Of a stretch of 33,161 nt of DNA, positions 24,329-33,140 are shown piece after piece. The position numbers and the translations under genes were made by a program. The first letter of the stretch is position 1, and every line of letters starts with the position of its first letter. This DNA is from Nitrospira sp. (lineage in GTDB: Bacteria > Nitrospirota > Nitrospiria > Nitrospirales > UBA8639), in NCBI GenBank assembly GCA_020430245.1, contig JAGQKG010000015.1:1-33161 (forward strand), read 5' to 3'. The notes beneath the pieces were generated by a model. That model made no database searches, was not told the DNA's origin, and saw only the letters and a program-made list of their open reading frames with translations.

Positions 24329-25801
24329 TCATGCACGAATCACGGGTCGTTTCATCCGCCAATTCGTGGCTTGTTCGTAGGCATAGGCTGCACGCAAGAC
24401 TATGGCTTCTTCAAACGGACGACCCATCAGTTGTAATCCGATAGGAAGTCCCATTTTACTCAATCCACACGGAACAGATATGGCTGGAAGTCCTGACAAA
24501 CTTGCAGGAATCGTATATATGTCAGACAAGTACATCTGTAAGGGATCGTCCAATCGCTCTCCTAATTGAAAGGCCGGCGTCGGCATGACCGGACTCACTA
24601 ACAGATCGACTTCTTCGAACACGGCATCAAATTCCCGTTGAATCAAGGTACGAACGGCTTGGGCTTTCCCATAATATGCTTCGTAATATCCCGCACTCAG
24701 GGCATAGGTCCCCAACATGATACGCCGTTTCACCTCAGGCCCAAACCCTTGCGACCGGGTGCTCCGATACATCTCTGCAAGGTTTCGCGACTCCTTGGCA
24801 CGAAACCCAAATTTGACTCCATCATAGCGAGCCAAATTAGAGCTGGCCTCTGCCGTGGCAATGAGGTAATAGGTCGCAATAGCCCGTTCGGTCGAAGGTA
24901 ACGTCACTTCTCGAATGGTGCCGCCTAACTCTTCCAACACCTGTATGGCATCTTGAACCTTCTCGGAGACTTCAGGATCAAGCCCATCAGAAAAATATTC
25001 CCGAGGAACCCCGATATTGAGTTTTTTGACGTCTTTCTTTTTCACGGCTTTAGTGAAATCGGGGACGTCACGACTAGCGGACGTGGAATCCATCGGGTCA
25101 AACCCGGCAATGGCATTCAGCAGGATAGCGGCATCAGTCACGGTTTTGGTAATAGGGCCGATCTGATCCAGTGATGAGGCAAAAGCAATTAACCCATAGC
25201 GAGACACTCGCCCATAAGTTGGCTTCAACCCTACCACACCGCAACAAGCGGCAGGTTGTCGAATCGACCCTCCGGTATCGGAACCCAAAGCCGCGACACA
25301 TTCATCCGCAGCCACCGCGGCCGCCGATCCTCCACTGGATCCTCCCGGGATATATTTTTGATTCCAAGGATTTCTGGACGGTCCGAACACTGAATGTTCC
25401 GTGGACGAACCCATGGCAAATTCATCAAGATTAGTTTTGCCCAGAATCAAAGGTTGATGCGTTCGAAAGCCGCTCACCACCGAGGCATCATAGGGAGGAA
25501 CAAAGTTTTCTAACATTCGAGAGCCACAGGTGGTTCGGATTCCTTCTGTACAAATATTATCTTTGACCCCTAATGGCATGGCCATGAGGGGCTGTGTTTT
25601 GCGCCAGGCTTTCAGCCCGTCATCAATTGCTTTGGCTTGTTGTAGCAGCGTGTCTCTCGGTGTCAAGGTAATATAGGCTTTGACTTTTGGCTCTACCTGA
25701 CTGATCCGTAGCAAATAAGACCTGGCGATATCTACAGCACTAACCTCCCCAGCGGTGAATTTAGTCTGAAGGTCTTTTAGCGTAAGTTTAAAAAGAGACA
25801 T
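24329..25801 (-). CDS. gatA: Asp-tRNA(Asn)/Glu-tRNA(Gln) amidotransferase subunit A
   Basis: This is the glutaminase subunit of GatCAB; it releases ammonia from glutamine for transamidation. It belongs to the amidase-signature family, 490 residues. The Ser-cisSer-Lys triad is visible as K80 (GVKDN), S155 (in [11 protein letters not shown]) and S179 ([11 protein letters not shown]). The C-terminal half has the usual [15 protein letters not shown] segment. panD is inserted between this gene and gatC. Confidence 0.98.
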   Translation of the reverse strand: MSLFKLTLKDLQTKFTAGEVSAVDIARSYLLRISQVEPKVKAYITLTPRDTLLQQAKAIDDGLKAWRKTQPLMAMPLGVKDNICTEGIRTTCGSRMLENFVPPYDASVVSGFRTHQPLILGKTNLDEFAMGSSTEHSVFGPSRNPWNQKYIPGGSSGGSAAAVAADECVAALGSDTGGSIRQPAACCGVVGLKPTYGRVSRYGLIAFASSLDQIGPITKTVTDAAILLNAIAGFDPMDSTSASRDVPDFTKAVKKKDVKKLNIGVPREYFSDGLDPEVSEKVQDAIQVLEELGGTIREVTLPSTERAIATYYLIATAEASSNLARYDGVKFGFRAKESRNLAEMYRSTRSQGFGPEVKRRIMLGTYALSAGYYEAYYGKAQAVRTLIQREFDAVFEEVDLLVSPVMPTPAFQLGERLDDPLQMYLSDIYTIPASLSGLPAISVPCGLSKMGLPIGLQLMGRPFEEAIVLRAAYAYEQATNWRMKRPVIRA

Positions 25802-25872
25802 ACAAACCCGAATCTGGGATCAGTAAATAAAAAGGAGATGAAATGAAAAAGGTCTCAACCGGAGCAACCCGT

Positions 25873-26235
25873 TCACACGGGATTGGTTTCTTTGGCTTTA
25901 TTTTGATGATCGACTTGGATAATTTGAGGGACGTGCCGCTTGGCTTCTTCGTCATTAAATAATTCATAACAAAAAATAATGATCTTATCGCCAATCATGC
26001 CCAGTCTGGCTGTAGGACCATTTAAAATGATTTCGCCCTTGCCCCGTGTACCTGGAAGCGCGTACGTCGAAAACCGCTCTCCGTTATTCAAATTGGATAC
26101 CATTACCGCCTCATAGGGCATAATGCCCGCCCTCTCCATCAAGTCTTCGTCAATCGTTAAACTGCCCTCATAGTCCAGACTAGAATCCGTGACGGTCGCA
26201 CGGTGGATTTTACATCGTAACAGTTGTCGATACAT
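25873..26235 (-). CDS. panD: Aspartate 1-decarboxylase precursor
   Basis: This pyruvoyl enzyme makes beta-alanine from aspartate for pantothenate and coenzyme A. The 120-residue proenzyme self-cleaves between G24 and S25 in YEGS, which becomes the pyruvoyl group. Other conserved parts are RCKIHRATVT, YEAVMVSN, NGERFSTYA and NGPTARLGMIGD. It lies inside the gat run, 63 bp after gatC and 72 bp before gatA; the aspartate link between PanD and Asp-tRNA amidation is notable but may be accidental. coaD, later in CoA synthesis, is 2 kb away on the other strand. Confidence 0.97.
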   Translation of the reverse strand: MYRQLLRCKIHRATVTDSSLDYEGSLTIDEDLMERAGIMPYEAVMVSNLNNGERFSTYALPGTRGKGEIILNGPTARLGMIGDKIIIFCYELFNDEEAKRHVPQIIQVDHQNKAKETNPV

Positions 26236-26297
26236 ATTAGATTCCTATGTTCTTTATCATAACTCAAGACGAGCGTCTTCAATGAATAGTGTAAGCT

Positions 26298-26591
26298 CTA
26301 TTTCTCTAAGATATTCGGGACAACAAAAAATCCATTATGTGACTCTGGGGCATTGGCCAGCGCCTTTTCCACCAACAAGCATTCGTGTGGGCTATCCTGC
26401 CGTAACACCGGTTTCTCATGAGCGATAGAAGACGTGAGAGGTACGCCATCTGTCGACACCCCCTGCAATTGGTCCACATACGATAAAATATGATTCAATT
26501 GGTCTGCAAACATGGGCTTTTCAGCTTCCGTTAAGTCTAAGCGGGCCAATTGGGCGACATATTCAACTTCTTTTTGAGTAATGGAGGCCAT
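26298..26591 (-). CDS. gatC: Asp-tRNA(Asn)/Glu-tRNA(Gln) amidotransferase subunit C
   Basis: This small GatCAB subunit wraps around GatA and stabilises the complex. The 97 residues match the family: ITQKEVEYVAQLARLDLTEAE at the N-terminus, LNHILSYVDQLQGVSTDGV in the middle, and FFVVPNILE at the end. It is the first gene of the long minus-strand run. Confidence 0.96.
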   Translation of the reverse strand: MASITQKEVEYVAQLARLDLTEAEKPMFADQLNHILSYVDQLQGVSTDGVPLTSSIAHEKPVLRQDSPHECLLVEKALANAPESHNGFFVVPNILEK

Positions 26592-26757
26592 ATTTCATCC
26601 TACTAAAAAAACCATGAAGACGCCGCAAACGGAAACCAATTAACACCAGGTATTTTTACCATGAATTTCTCATGAAAAGCTACTCAGAACAAAGAACTGA
26701 ACCAACGGTAAGGATAAAGAGGAGATCGCGAAAACCCAAAGAAAGAAGTTGCGGCAA

Positions 26758-27504
26758 TCAATGATCAAACGTGGAAATTGGAGGAAGAAGAAAGCCTTCG
26801 TCCGCAAAACTCACATAGCGTCCATCCCCTATAACAATATGATCCAAAACCCGGATCCCCAAAATTTCCCCTGCAGCTGTGAGTCGGCGGGTCAAGGCAT
26901 GATCTTCTTCGCTGGGCTGAGGGTCACCACTTGGATGATTATGGACAAAGATAACTGCCGCCGCAGATTCTCGTACTGCCAGGTTAAATACTTCCCGCGG
27001 ATGAACAATACTCACTGTCAAACTTCCCTCGGAGACGGTGACATCCCGAATAAGCCCATGCTTCGCATCTAACAACAAGGCCTTAAAGACTTCATGTCGA
27101 AGGTCCCGCAACAGAGGATAATAGTGCTGATAAATATTCTGGCTATGATGAATCCGTAATCCCGCGGTTAACGGGACCGCCAATGCCCGTTTCCCCAACT
27201 CAACTGCTGCAAGAATCTGTGCCGCCTTTGCAGGACCAACGCCTGGAACAACACACAATTCTTGCAAGCTTCTATTAGCCAAACCCCGCAGTCCTTTCAG
27301 CCGGGTGAGGAGGTCCAATGCCACATCCACTGCGGAGGAGTCTGGTCGACCAATTCGTAAGAGGATGGCCACCAATTGAGCATCTGATAACCCCTGAGCG
27401 CCATTCTTTAGGAGGAGTTCTCGGGGGCGTTCCATTTCAGGCCATGATTGAATGCCTTTTTTGAGTTGCGGGTCCTTCATACTCATATGACCAGGGTATG
27501 CCAT
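26758..27504 (-). CDS. radC: RadC-family JAB-domain protein
   Basis: This 248-residue protein has an N-terminal helix-hairpin-helix region (ELCVVPGVGPAKAAQI, ~82-97) and a C-terminal JAB/MPN metalloprotease-like domain with the JAMM motif HNHPSGDPQPSEED, where two His and an Asp in HxHx10D bind zinc. RadC was linked to DNA repair by name, but its biochemical role is unsettled. The start at ATG 27504 lacks a clear ribosome binding site; ATGs 18 and 24 nt inward are alternatives. It is divergent from rsmD across a ~115-bp gap that probably holds both promoters. Confidence 0.93.
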   Translation of the reverse strand: MAYPGHMSMKDPQLKKGIQSWPEMERPRELLLKNGAQGLSDAQLVAILLRIGRPDSSAVDVALDLLTRLKGLRGLANRSLQELCVVPGVGPAKAAQILAAVELGKRALAVPLTAGLRIHHSQNIYQHYYPLLRDLRHEVFKALLLDAKHGLIRDVTVSEGSLTVSIVHPREVFNLAVRESAAAVIFVHNHPSGDPQPSEEDHALTRRLTAAGEILGIRVLDHIVIGDGRYVSFADEGFLLPPISTFDH

Positions 27505-27618
27505 ACAAACATGGATTGAACTATACGCAGGTATTTTTTACCCCGTCAAAAACGATTCTTCCCGCCCTGCCATTGAGATTGTTGAGTTTTCCAGAATTAT
27601 GGTAACGTCCTCTCGACT

Positions 27619-28215
27619 ATGAAATCATCTTCTATCCGGATTGTTGCAGGACAACTCAAAGGTCGAACAATCCCTACACTTCCTGGGCGAACCACCCGTC
27701 CAACCTCCCAGAGAGCCAGGGAAGCGCTGTTTTCTATCATCGGTGAACAGATTCGGAATGCCACCGTGGCGGATCTGTTCGCAGGGACAGGAGCGGTGGG
27801 ACTGGAAGCCTTAAGTCGGGGAGCGACGAAAGCACTCTTTATCGAGCAAAATCCATTGGCCGGAGCGAGAATTCAGCAGATGCTGACCCAATTCAAGATT
27901 AGCTCATTATCTCGGGTCCTTATTGAGGATGTGTCACTCGCCATACAAAATTCAATTTTGGTAGGATGGCGTCCGTTTGACATGATATTCATGGACCCGC
28001 CTTATCGGCTCCCAAATGTTCAACAGATCTTGCATCACTTAGAGGAAGCGGATGTCATGGCCCCAAACGGTCGAATTATTTATGAACATTTCCATAAAAC
28101 CATTCCCCCGGCTCCCCTTGGGAATTGGTCGCTCATCCGAACCGCCCGCTATGGGGATGCGGGCTTCACGTTTTACCAACACATCCCTCCGACCGAAGAA
28201 GATTCTGACCGATGA
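27619..28215 (+). CDS. rsmD: 16S rRNA (guanine-966 N2)-methyltransferase RsmD
   Basis: This SAM-dependent enzyme methylates G966 of 16S rRNA in the 30S subunit. The 198 residues show RIVAGQLKGRTI at the N-terminus, the SAM-binding DLFAGTGAVGLEALSRGA (~53-70) and the catalytic DPPY motif (MDPPYRLP, ~118). Its TGA overlaps the ATG of coaD (ATGA). rsmD-coaD is a widespread gene pair. Confidence 0.96.
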   Translation: MKSSSIRIVAGQLKGRTIPTLPGRTTRPTSQRAREALFSIIGEQIRNATVADLFAGTGAVGLEALSRGATKALFIEQNPLAGARIQQMLTQFKISSLSRVLIEDVSLAIQNSILVGWRPFDMIFMDPPYRLPNVQQILHHLEEADVMAPNGRIIYEHFHKTIPPAPLGNWSLIRTARYGDAGFTFYQHIPPTEEDSDR

Positions 28216-28700
28216 CCCTTGGTATTTATCCAGGCACATTTGATCCCATTACCCGTGGCCATACCGATGTCATTGCTCGAAGCCTCAGGCTGGTCGAGCA
28301 GGTGATCGTCGCGGTAGCGCCCAACCCTCGCAAAGCTCCATTATTCGACTTGGACGAACGAGTTCAATTGGCCAAAATCGCGACAAACGACCTGAAAGGA
28401 GTCACGGTTGAACCGTTTGATGGCTTATTGGTGAACTACGTCCGGAAACGCGGGGCGTTGGCAATTATCCGTGGACTAAGAGCCGTGTCAGATTTTGAAC
28501 ATGAATTTCAAATGGCCCTGCTGAACCGAAAACTTGACTCTAGCTTGGAAACGGTTTTTCTGATGTCGAGTGAGGAATTTTCGTATCTTACCTCCAGCAT
28601 GGTCAAAGAGGTCGCCTCGGTTGGCGGTCCCCTACACCATTTTCTTCATCCCGAGGTTGCCGAATGGCTTCAGTCTCGATTACGGAGAAATACCAAATGA
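28212..28700 (+). CDS. coaD: Phosphopantetheine adenylyltransferase
   Basis: This enzyme catalyses the penultimate step of coenzyme A synthesis, 4'-phosphopantetheine plus ATP to dephospho-CoA. The 162 residues carry the nucleotidyltransferase motif YPGTFDPITRGH with H17, then IRGLRAVSDFEHEFQMALLN, and the C-terminal SSMVKEVA in place of the more usual STSMVKE. Its ATG overlaps rsmD and its TGA overlaps the aminotransferase start, so three genes are coupled. Confidence 0.97.
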   Translation: MTLGIYPGTFDPITRGHTDVIARSLRLVEQVIVAVAPNPRKAPLFDLDERVQLAKIATNDLKGVTVEPFDGLLVNYVRKRGALAIIRGLRAVSDFEHEFQMALLNRKLDSSLETVFLMSSEEFSYLTSSMVKEVASVGGPLHHFLHPEVAEWLQSRLRRNTK

Positions 28701-29890
28701 ACCTTGCCTCGAGAACAACCCGCATCACCCCCTCTCCTACGTTGCAACTCTCCGCAACGGTGAAAGCGTTGGTCGCGCAAGGGCAACAGGTATTCGATTT
28801 TACAGCAGGGGAACCTTCTTTGGATTCTCCCGCAGAGGCCAAAGAAGCGGCCTACGAAGCCATTGGCTCCGGCTTTACCAAATATACAGCTGTGACAGGG
28901 ATCGATGATTTAAAAGAGGCCATCATTGAAAAATTTCAGCGTGATCAGGGCCTTGCCTACTCCCGATCCCAAATTCTGGTATCCTGTGGGGCCAAACATA
29001 CCTTATTTAATCTTGCAATGGCCTTGTTCGAAGCCGGCGACGAAGTCATCATTCCCGCTCCCTACTGGGTTTCGTATCCCGAACAAGTTCTCCTGGCAGA
29101 CGCCAACCCTGTTTTTGTTCCGACTTCCGAGTCCTCAGGTTATGCCATTGACGTAAAGACACTGGAATCCGCCTTGACTGATCGCACGAAGGCAATCATT
29201 CTCAACTCTCCATGCAATCCGACCGGCAGCATGTATGACCGACAGACTTTGGAAGGCATTGCCCAATTGGCCCTTCAACACAATCTGCTCATTATCTCTG
29301 ATGAAATTTACGAAAAGATGATTTACGACCAGCATCAACACTATAGTATCGCATCACTCGGCTCAGACATCGCCAAGCACACCATCATTGTGAATGGGGT
29401 ATCAAAAACTTACTCTATGACAGGCTGGCGGATTGGGTATGCCGCTGGCCCAGAGAAACTGATCAAAGCTATGGGGGACATTCAAAGCCAAAGCACCTCA
29501 AACCCGAGCTCCATCTCGCAAAAGGCCGCAGTTGGGGCACTTCGAAAATCTGATGGATTTATTCAGCACATGGTGAAAGAGTTGGATATCCGACGAAAGG
29601 CAATTGTCGAGGGATTAAACCGGATCCCGGGCATTCACTGTCCTATGCCTTCAGGCGCCTTCTACGCATTTCCCAACGTTGCTCACCTCCTGGGGAGACG
29701 ATTTGAGGGAGAATCCTTGTCCACACCGTTGGCTATTGCCAATTTTTTTCTTAGGGAAGCCCAAGTAGCGTGTGTCCCCGGTGAACCATTTGGGAGTCCC
29801 ATGCATCTGCGATTTTCATATACCGGAACATTAGAGGTGATTGAGAAGGGCTTACGACACCTTACCGAGGCCGTAGCTAAACTTGAATAG
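28697..29890 (+). CDS. Class I PLP aminotransferase (aspartate / prephenate type)
   Basis: This PLP-dependent transaminase has 397 residues from ATG 28697, which overlaps the coaD stop (ATGA); an earlier ATG at 28664 lies inside coaD and is less likely. Visible are FTAGEPSLDSP (~35-45), N174 in SPCNPTG, D202 and Y205 in SDEIYEKM, K237 forming the PLP aldimine in NGVSKTYSMTGWRIGY, R245, and the C-terminal LRFSYTGTLEVIEKGL. Sequence style is that of subgroup 1-beta bacterial aspartate aminotransferases, several of which also act on prephenate or arogenate; the exact substrate range is not determined here. Confidence 0.95.
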   Translation: MNLASRTTRITPSPTLQLSATVKALVAQGQQVFDFTAGEPSLDSPAEAKEAAYEAIGSGFTKYTAVTGIDDLKEAIIEKFQRDQGLAYSRSQILVSCGAKHTLFNLAMALFEAGDEVIIPAPYWVSYPEQVLLADANPVFVPTSESSGYAIDVKTLESALTDRTKAIILNSPCNPTGSMYDRQTLEGIAQLALQHNLLIISDEIYEKMIYDQHQHYSIASLGSDIAKHTIIVNGVSKTYSMTGWRIGYAAGPEKLIKAMGDIQSQSTSNPSSISQKAAVGALRKSDGFIQHMVKELDIRRKAIVEGLNRIPGIHCPMPSGAFYAFPNVAHLLGRRFEGESLSTPLAIANFFLREAQVACVPGEPFGSPMHLRFSYTGTLEVIEKGLRHLTEAVAKLE

Positions 29891-30026
29891 CGTATTTCTT
29901 CCATCCGGGGCTGTATTTTTTTATTGCAATCACCACAAAACCTTGACCTGAACAGAATCAGTCTTATCCTTATGAACATATGTTTCCAAGTCCGCTTAAC
30001 TGACGTTTACTCTCTGGAGGTACCCC

Positions 30027-30482
30027 GTGCCCATTTATGAATATCAATGCACCGGTAGTGGTAAGCGATTTGAAATTCAACAAAAAATGTCAGATCCTCC
30101 TATTCAAACCTGCGATCAATTATCCTGTGGTTGTGGCAAAGCTGAACCCGTCACAAAAGTCATCTCAGCTCCAGCCATCATGTTCAAGGGATCGGGATGG
30201 TATGTTACTGACTACTCGGATAAACTCAAAGCGCCCGAGAGTCAATCGGAGAACAAAGGGAAGCCCGCCGACACCAGTACGGCCGAATCCAAAACTGATA
30301 AAAAGACCAGTTCAACCAGCTCTGATGGTGGGTCCAGTTCAACAACAACCTCAACATCCGCACCGTCTACCTCTTCCAATGGGTCTACGGGATCAGGTAC
30401 GGCTTCGGGGTCGGGAACATCTTCCAGTTCCAATGCCTCCAGTGGATCTGGGACTACTTCCGCATCCAGCCCTAAGTCCTAA
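30027..30482 (+). CDS. FmdB-like zinc-ribbon protein with a low-complexity Ser/Thr/Gly tail
   Basis: This 151-residue protein starts at GTG 30027, fixed by GGAGG six nt upstream. Residues 1-65 match the FmdB/putative regulatory family: PIYEYQC, KRFEIQQKMSDPP, and MFKGSGWYVTDYS. The zinc-ribbon is altered: the first CxxC is C8-T-G-S11, so one ligand Cys is Ser, and the second knuckle reads CDQLSCGCG. Residues ~75-151 are almost wholly Ser, Thr, Gly and Ala with a few charges, probably unstructured. Such tails occur in some FmdB proteins but this one is long. Zinc binding may be lost or rearranged. It lies alone between the aminotransferase and ompH. Confidence 0.85.
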   Translation: MPIYEYQCTGSGKRFEIQQKMSDPPIQTCDQLSCGCGKAEPVTKVISAPAIMFKGSGWYVTDYSDKLKAPESQSENKGKPADTSTAESKTDKKTSSTSSDGGSSSTTTSTSAPSTSSNGSTGSGTASGSGTSSSSNASSGSGTTSASSPKS

Positions 30483-30787
30483 CTCTCACACAGGTGCACT
30501 GGCCGGGGGCACCTGCCCAACAGTTCTGAAAACAGTCGAAGTCCTGTTCTCACGATAGCCCGGCCAAAATCCGGCCTTTTCCTCATGAAAACCCCACGGT
30601 TTTCTTTTTGGCAGAAAGAAATATGAGAGCCCTTCCCAAGGACAATCCTGTTTACCCTCATGGGAGTTGCGACTCTTGACAGCTTCGCCTACCGTCGGTA
30701 CTCTCATCAGGTCTATTCGTATTTCCAGCCTCTTCGGCTACTCAGGCCGAATGGAGGATCCATCCTTTAAACGCTAGAGGGAAAAGC
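30483..30787. other. Intergenic, 305 bp
   Basis: This contains an inverted repeat CAGGTGC / GCACCTG (30491-30497 with 30509-30515) just after the FmdB-like stop, without a T tract, and the promoter listed for ompH. No gene is supported. Confidence 0.5.
30676..30704 (+). promoter_or_regulatory. Candidate sigma-70 promoter for ompH
   Basis: A consensus -35 TTGACA (30676-30681), a 17-nt spacer and TACTCT (30699-30704) lie 84 bp before the ompH ATG. The -35 is perfect and the -10 is moderate. Confidence 0.5.
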
Positions 30788-31369
30788 ATGAAGAAGACGT
30801 GTGTGAATGGTTTGACAAAAATTGTTGGGGTCCTATTTATCACTGGTATCTGTAGCCTGATTGTGGCTTCGGAACAGCACGCCCTTGCCGCTGGAAAAGA
30901 TTCCTTCCGCGTCGGTGTTCTGGACCCTCAGACTGTGATTGAAAAGTCAAAGGCGGGAAGCCGCGCTTTGGCAGCTTTAAAAGAACATGCCCAAGCCAGA
31001 GAAACCGTGATGAAAAACGATCAAAAGGAATTGGAGAGTCTTCAGGAAGAACTGAAAGCTGCAGAGTCCAACTCCAAGCTGAGTGAGGAGGAACAAAAAC
31101 GCAAACAAGAACGGTTTGCACAAAAATATCAAGCCTGGCAAAAACAAGGTCAGGATTTCCAGAATGAACTCGGGCAAAAACAAAAAGACCTGGTTCAGGA
31201 ATATATGAAGAAAATCGAAGAAGCCACAAGTGCCGTCGCCGCACGCCATGGCTTTGATGTGGTCATTGATAAAGGGAGTGAAAATACACTGAAAATTGTG
31301 CTGTACAATCGAGATGGGTTAGATCTCACAAATGAAGTCGTGAAGGAATTTGATCGTCGATTTAAATAA
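30788..31369 (+). CDS. ompH: OmpH/Skp-family periplasmic chaperone
   Basis: This 193-residue exported protein has a signal peptide (KIVGVLFITGICSLIV core, cleavage near ALAA|GKD, ~36). The mature start FRVGVLDPQTVIEKSKAG is the OmpH signature. A long, Lys/Glu/Gln-rich coiled coil (~60-145) forms the Skp tentacles, and the end GFDVVIDKGSENTLKIVLYN closes the body domain. As a trimer it would hold unfolded outer-membrane proteins in the periplasm. This one is not next to bamA or lpxD; it is a lone gene with its own promoter and terminator. GAGGG lies ~6 nt before the ATG. Confidence 0.92.
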   Translation: MKKTCVNGLTKIVGVLFITGICSLIVASEQHALAAGKDSFRVGVLDPQTVIEKSKAGSRALAALKEHAQARETVMKNDQKELESLQEELKAAESNSKLSEEEQKRKQERFAQKYQAWQKQGQDFQNELGQKQKDLVQEYMKKIEEATSAVAARHGFDVVIDKGSENTLKIVLYNRDGLDLTNEVVKEFDRRFK

Positions 31370-31400
31370 CCGTCGATGGGCAGCAAGCTCTTTACCATTC

Positions 31401-31432
31401 TCCCCTGTGGGTCACACTCACAGGGGATTTTT
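31401..31432 (+). terminator. Rho-independent terminator of ompH
   Basis: The stem TCCCCTGTG (31401-31409) pairs with CACAGGGGA (31419-31427) around a 9-nt loop and is followed by TTTTT. Confidence 0.88.
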
Positions 31433-31732
31433 GTATTCTCTCACTTTCCTATTGTGTGGATAGAAATCTCAGGTGGTTAACCGTCAACAAATAATTCTAC
31501 AACTCTTAGATTGGAATTAAGACAAACCCTATCATTCAGGCATGGTTTCTTGTAGACCACAGAATTTTTGGTGAACTACAGGCTCAAAGCAGGCAGTGGA
31601 GGACTTTCCCGTCCGTCCTAACGCCTTCGGACCATGCCAAAGATAAACGAAGGAATACCTGGAGCTACTGTTTTCGGAATAAAGGGGTTGGATAAGAGAA
31701 CTTTCAAAACGACCAGAAAGAAGAATCAGAAG
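31433..31732. other. Intergenic, 300 bp
   Basis: This separates ompH from the convergent STAS gene. A plus-strand frame starting at 31634 runs antisense into the STAS gene and looks like a shadow. Nothing else is seen. Confidence 0.5.
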
Positions 31733-32074
31733 TCAGCGCCGGCTGCTTCCGACAGCCTCTTCCTCGGACTGATAGATGGGAATCACCTGAGGCAAATTAG
31801 CATATTCAAGCAACTCTCTTACATGGGACTGAGGACTCACAATACTCAACCGAATGCGATCGGGCTTCATCCGATGGTACCAGAGAAACATCTGCCCCAA
31901 TCCCATGGAGTCAATCCAGGTAATGTTTGAGAAATTAAGAATAATATGATGGCATCCTATTTCCTGAGCACCTAAAATGGCCACTTCGAGCCCAAGCTTA
32001 GAGTCATAATCAAAACGGCCAGATAACTCCAGAACTTTTGTATCCTGGCGGACATGTTCCCTGACAGTCAGCAT
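31733..32074 (-). CDS. STAS-domain protein (anti-sigma factor antagonist type), second copy
   Basis: This 113-residue single-domain STAS protein starts at ATG 32074, chosen because GAGGG lies ~9 nt upstream; the frame extends to 32107 without a better site. Key parts are LELSGRFDYDSKLGLE (~15-30) and IILNFSNITWIDSMGLGQMFL (in part), with Ser in DSMGLG at the phosphorylation position. The C-terminal IYQSEEEA matches the QSEQDA end of the STAS protein at 13.8-14.2 kb, but overall identity is low. No anti-sigma kinase or phosphatase is nearby. Confidence 0.85.
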   Translation of the reverse strand: MLTVREHVRQDTKVLELSGRFDYDSKLGLEVAILGAQEIGCHHIILNFSNITWIDSMGLGQMFLWYHRMKPDRIRLSIVSPQSHVRELLEYANLPQVIPIYQSEEEAVGSSRR

Positions 32075-32488
32075 TCCAGATTTCCCTCTTATTAACCTTT
32101 TCGGCAATCATACAGTAAAAATTTACTCATCTTGGAAGAGGACAAAATTGTCAGATCCCTTGATCGACATTGGATGATACAAAACATCGCAATCACCCCA
32201 CCCACATATTGGTTTCAATTCAATATCATCCATAGGATTGCCGCAGAATAAAAGAGCCTGAGCCCGTGAGGAGTCAGGCATTTTTACTACATCATCTAAT
32301 GGATTTGTGGCGATATACGTCTAGAAGAGATCAAGGACATTCTTGCCTTCTCCTCTTCGGTATCTAGCTACCAGTATCGAATAAAAGTCAGACCAGAGAA
32401 CTTCACCAGCTTGTTCCCCCTAAAAGTGACAACACCAACAAGGGACCGTAGATAGAGGACGAACCCGATTGGCTCCACAAAAAAAATT
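32075..32488. other. Intergenic, 414 bp
   Basis: This holds the upstream region of the STAS gene and a two-way terminator-like hairpin (listed separately). No gene is supported up to the IS1595 end at 32489. Confidence 0.5.
32256..32285. terminator. Terminator-like hairpin, possibly two-way
   Basis: GCCTGA (32256-32261) pairs with TCAGGC (32274-32279), followed by ATTTTTA on the plus strand; on the minus strand the stem is followed by TCTTTTATT. No plus-strand gene ends here. On the minus strand it would stop read-through from the IS1595 element before the STAS gene. Confidence 0.5.
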
Positions 32489-32503
32489 GGGGGCTGTCCT
32501 AGA
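32489..32503 (-). repeat. Terminal inverted repeat of the IS1595 (IS1016-type) element
   Basis: GGGGGCTGTCCTAGA at the 3' side of the transposase frame matches the GGGGCTGTCCTA-type ends of IS1016-like elements. The partner end lies beyond the window. Confidence 0.65.
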
Positions 32504-32506
32504 GAA

Positions 32507-33140
32507 TTAAACCAATGTTTGTTTTACCCGATGCTTTAGCTGGGTGCATTGCTGTTGTGGATTCGGCGGATTAAACCGCCCTTTACACTCTTTGAGAAAG
32601 AAGTGGAAGGGCGGGCGAGGCACGCCATTTTCGCCTGGTTCCAGAAATTTTCGATGCCGTTAAGGTGTTTAGGCTTCTTCACAAACCGCTTCGAATGGTT
32701 GATCCGATAGTGTTTAAATTCTGACACATCCAAAACATTAGAGGAGCGATAGGTGTCGGTATAGACAATGCTAGCAGGGACCATGCGATCTTGCATGATA
32801 CCGAGAAGGGGGTTGTTGCTTTCGTGTCAGGGATCACTTGTGTGTATACACGCCCTCCACGCTTCAGAATACCAACCACTGGTACTTTCCCTGCTGCACC
32901 CCGTCTCCGGTTGCCCTTTCGCTGACCGCCAAAATAACTTTCATCCCCTTCGATGGCCCCGGCGACCGGCGTTTCTTCAGGGGGCGTTTGAGTGATAATC
33001 ATGCGCAGTCGCAGGAAGTAGTAGGCCTCTGTACTTTTATGCACACCAACGAGCGCAACGATGATGCGCGCCGTGGTCCCAGAGACAAAGTATTCGATCA
33101 ATCTCGCCTGCTTCCGGGGGCTTAACCGACTTTTCCGCAT
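32507..33140 (-). pseudogene. IS1595-family (IS1016-type) DDE transposase with two frameshifts
   Basis: The gene starts at ATG 33140 with MRKSRLSPRKQARLIEYFV, the IS1016-type N-terminus, and then GDESYFGGQRKGNRRRGAAG (first catalytic D). At the five-G run 32808-32812 (plus strand) one base is missing, so the frame shifts: VIPDTKATT continues in another frame as IMQDRMVPASIVYTD (second D), EFKHYRINHSKRFV and NGIENFWNQAK (the Glu). A second break near 32625-32631 drops about seven residues and shifts again, to GVPRPPFHFFLKECKGRFN and a normal end, with the stop at 32507-32509. All three catalytic residues survive, but the reading frame needs two corrections, so the copy is inactive. Confidence 0.88.

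Noticed and set aside
31634..31930. Plus-strand frame of 98 codons
   Set aside because: It runs antisense to the STAS gene, which has clear domain motifs; a shadow frame.
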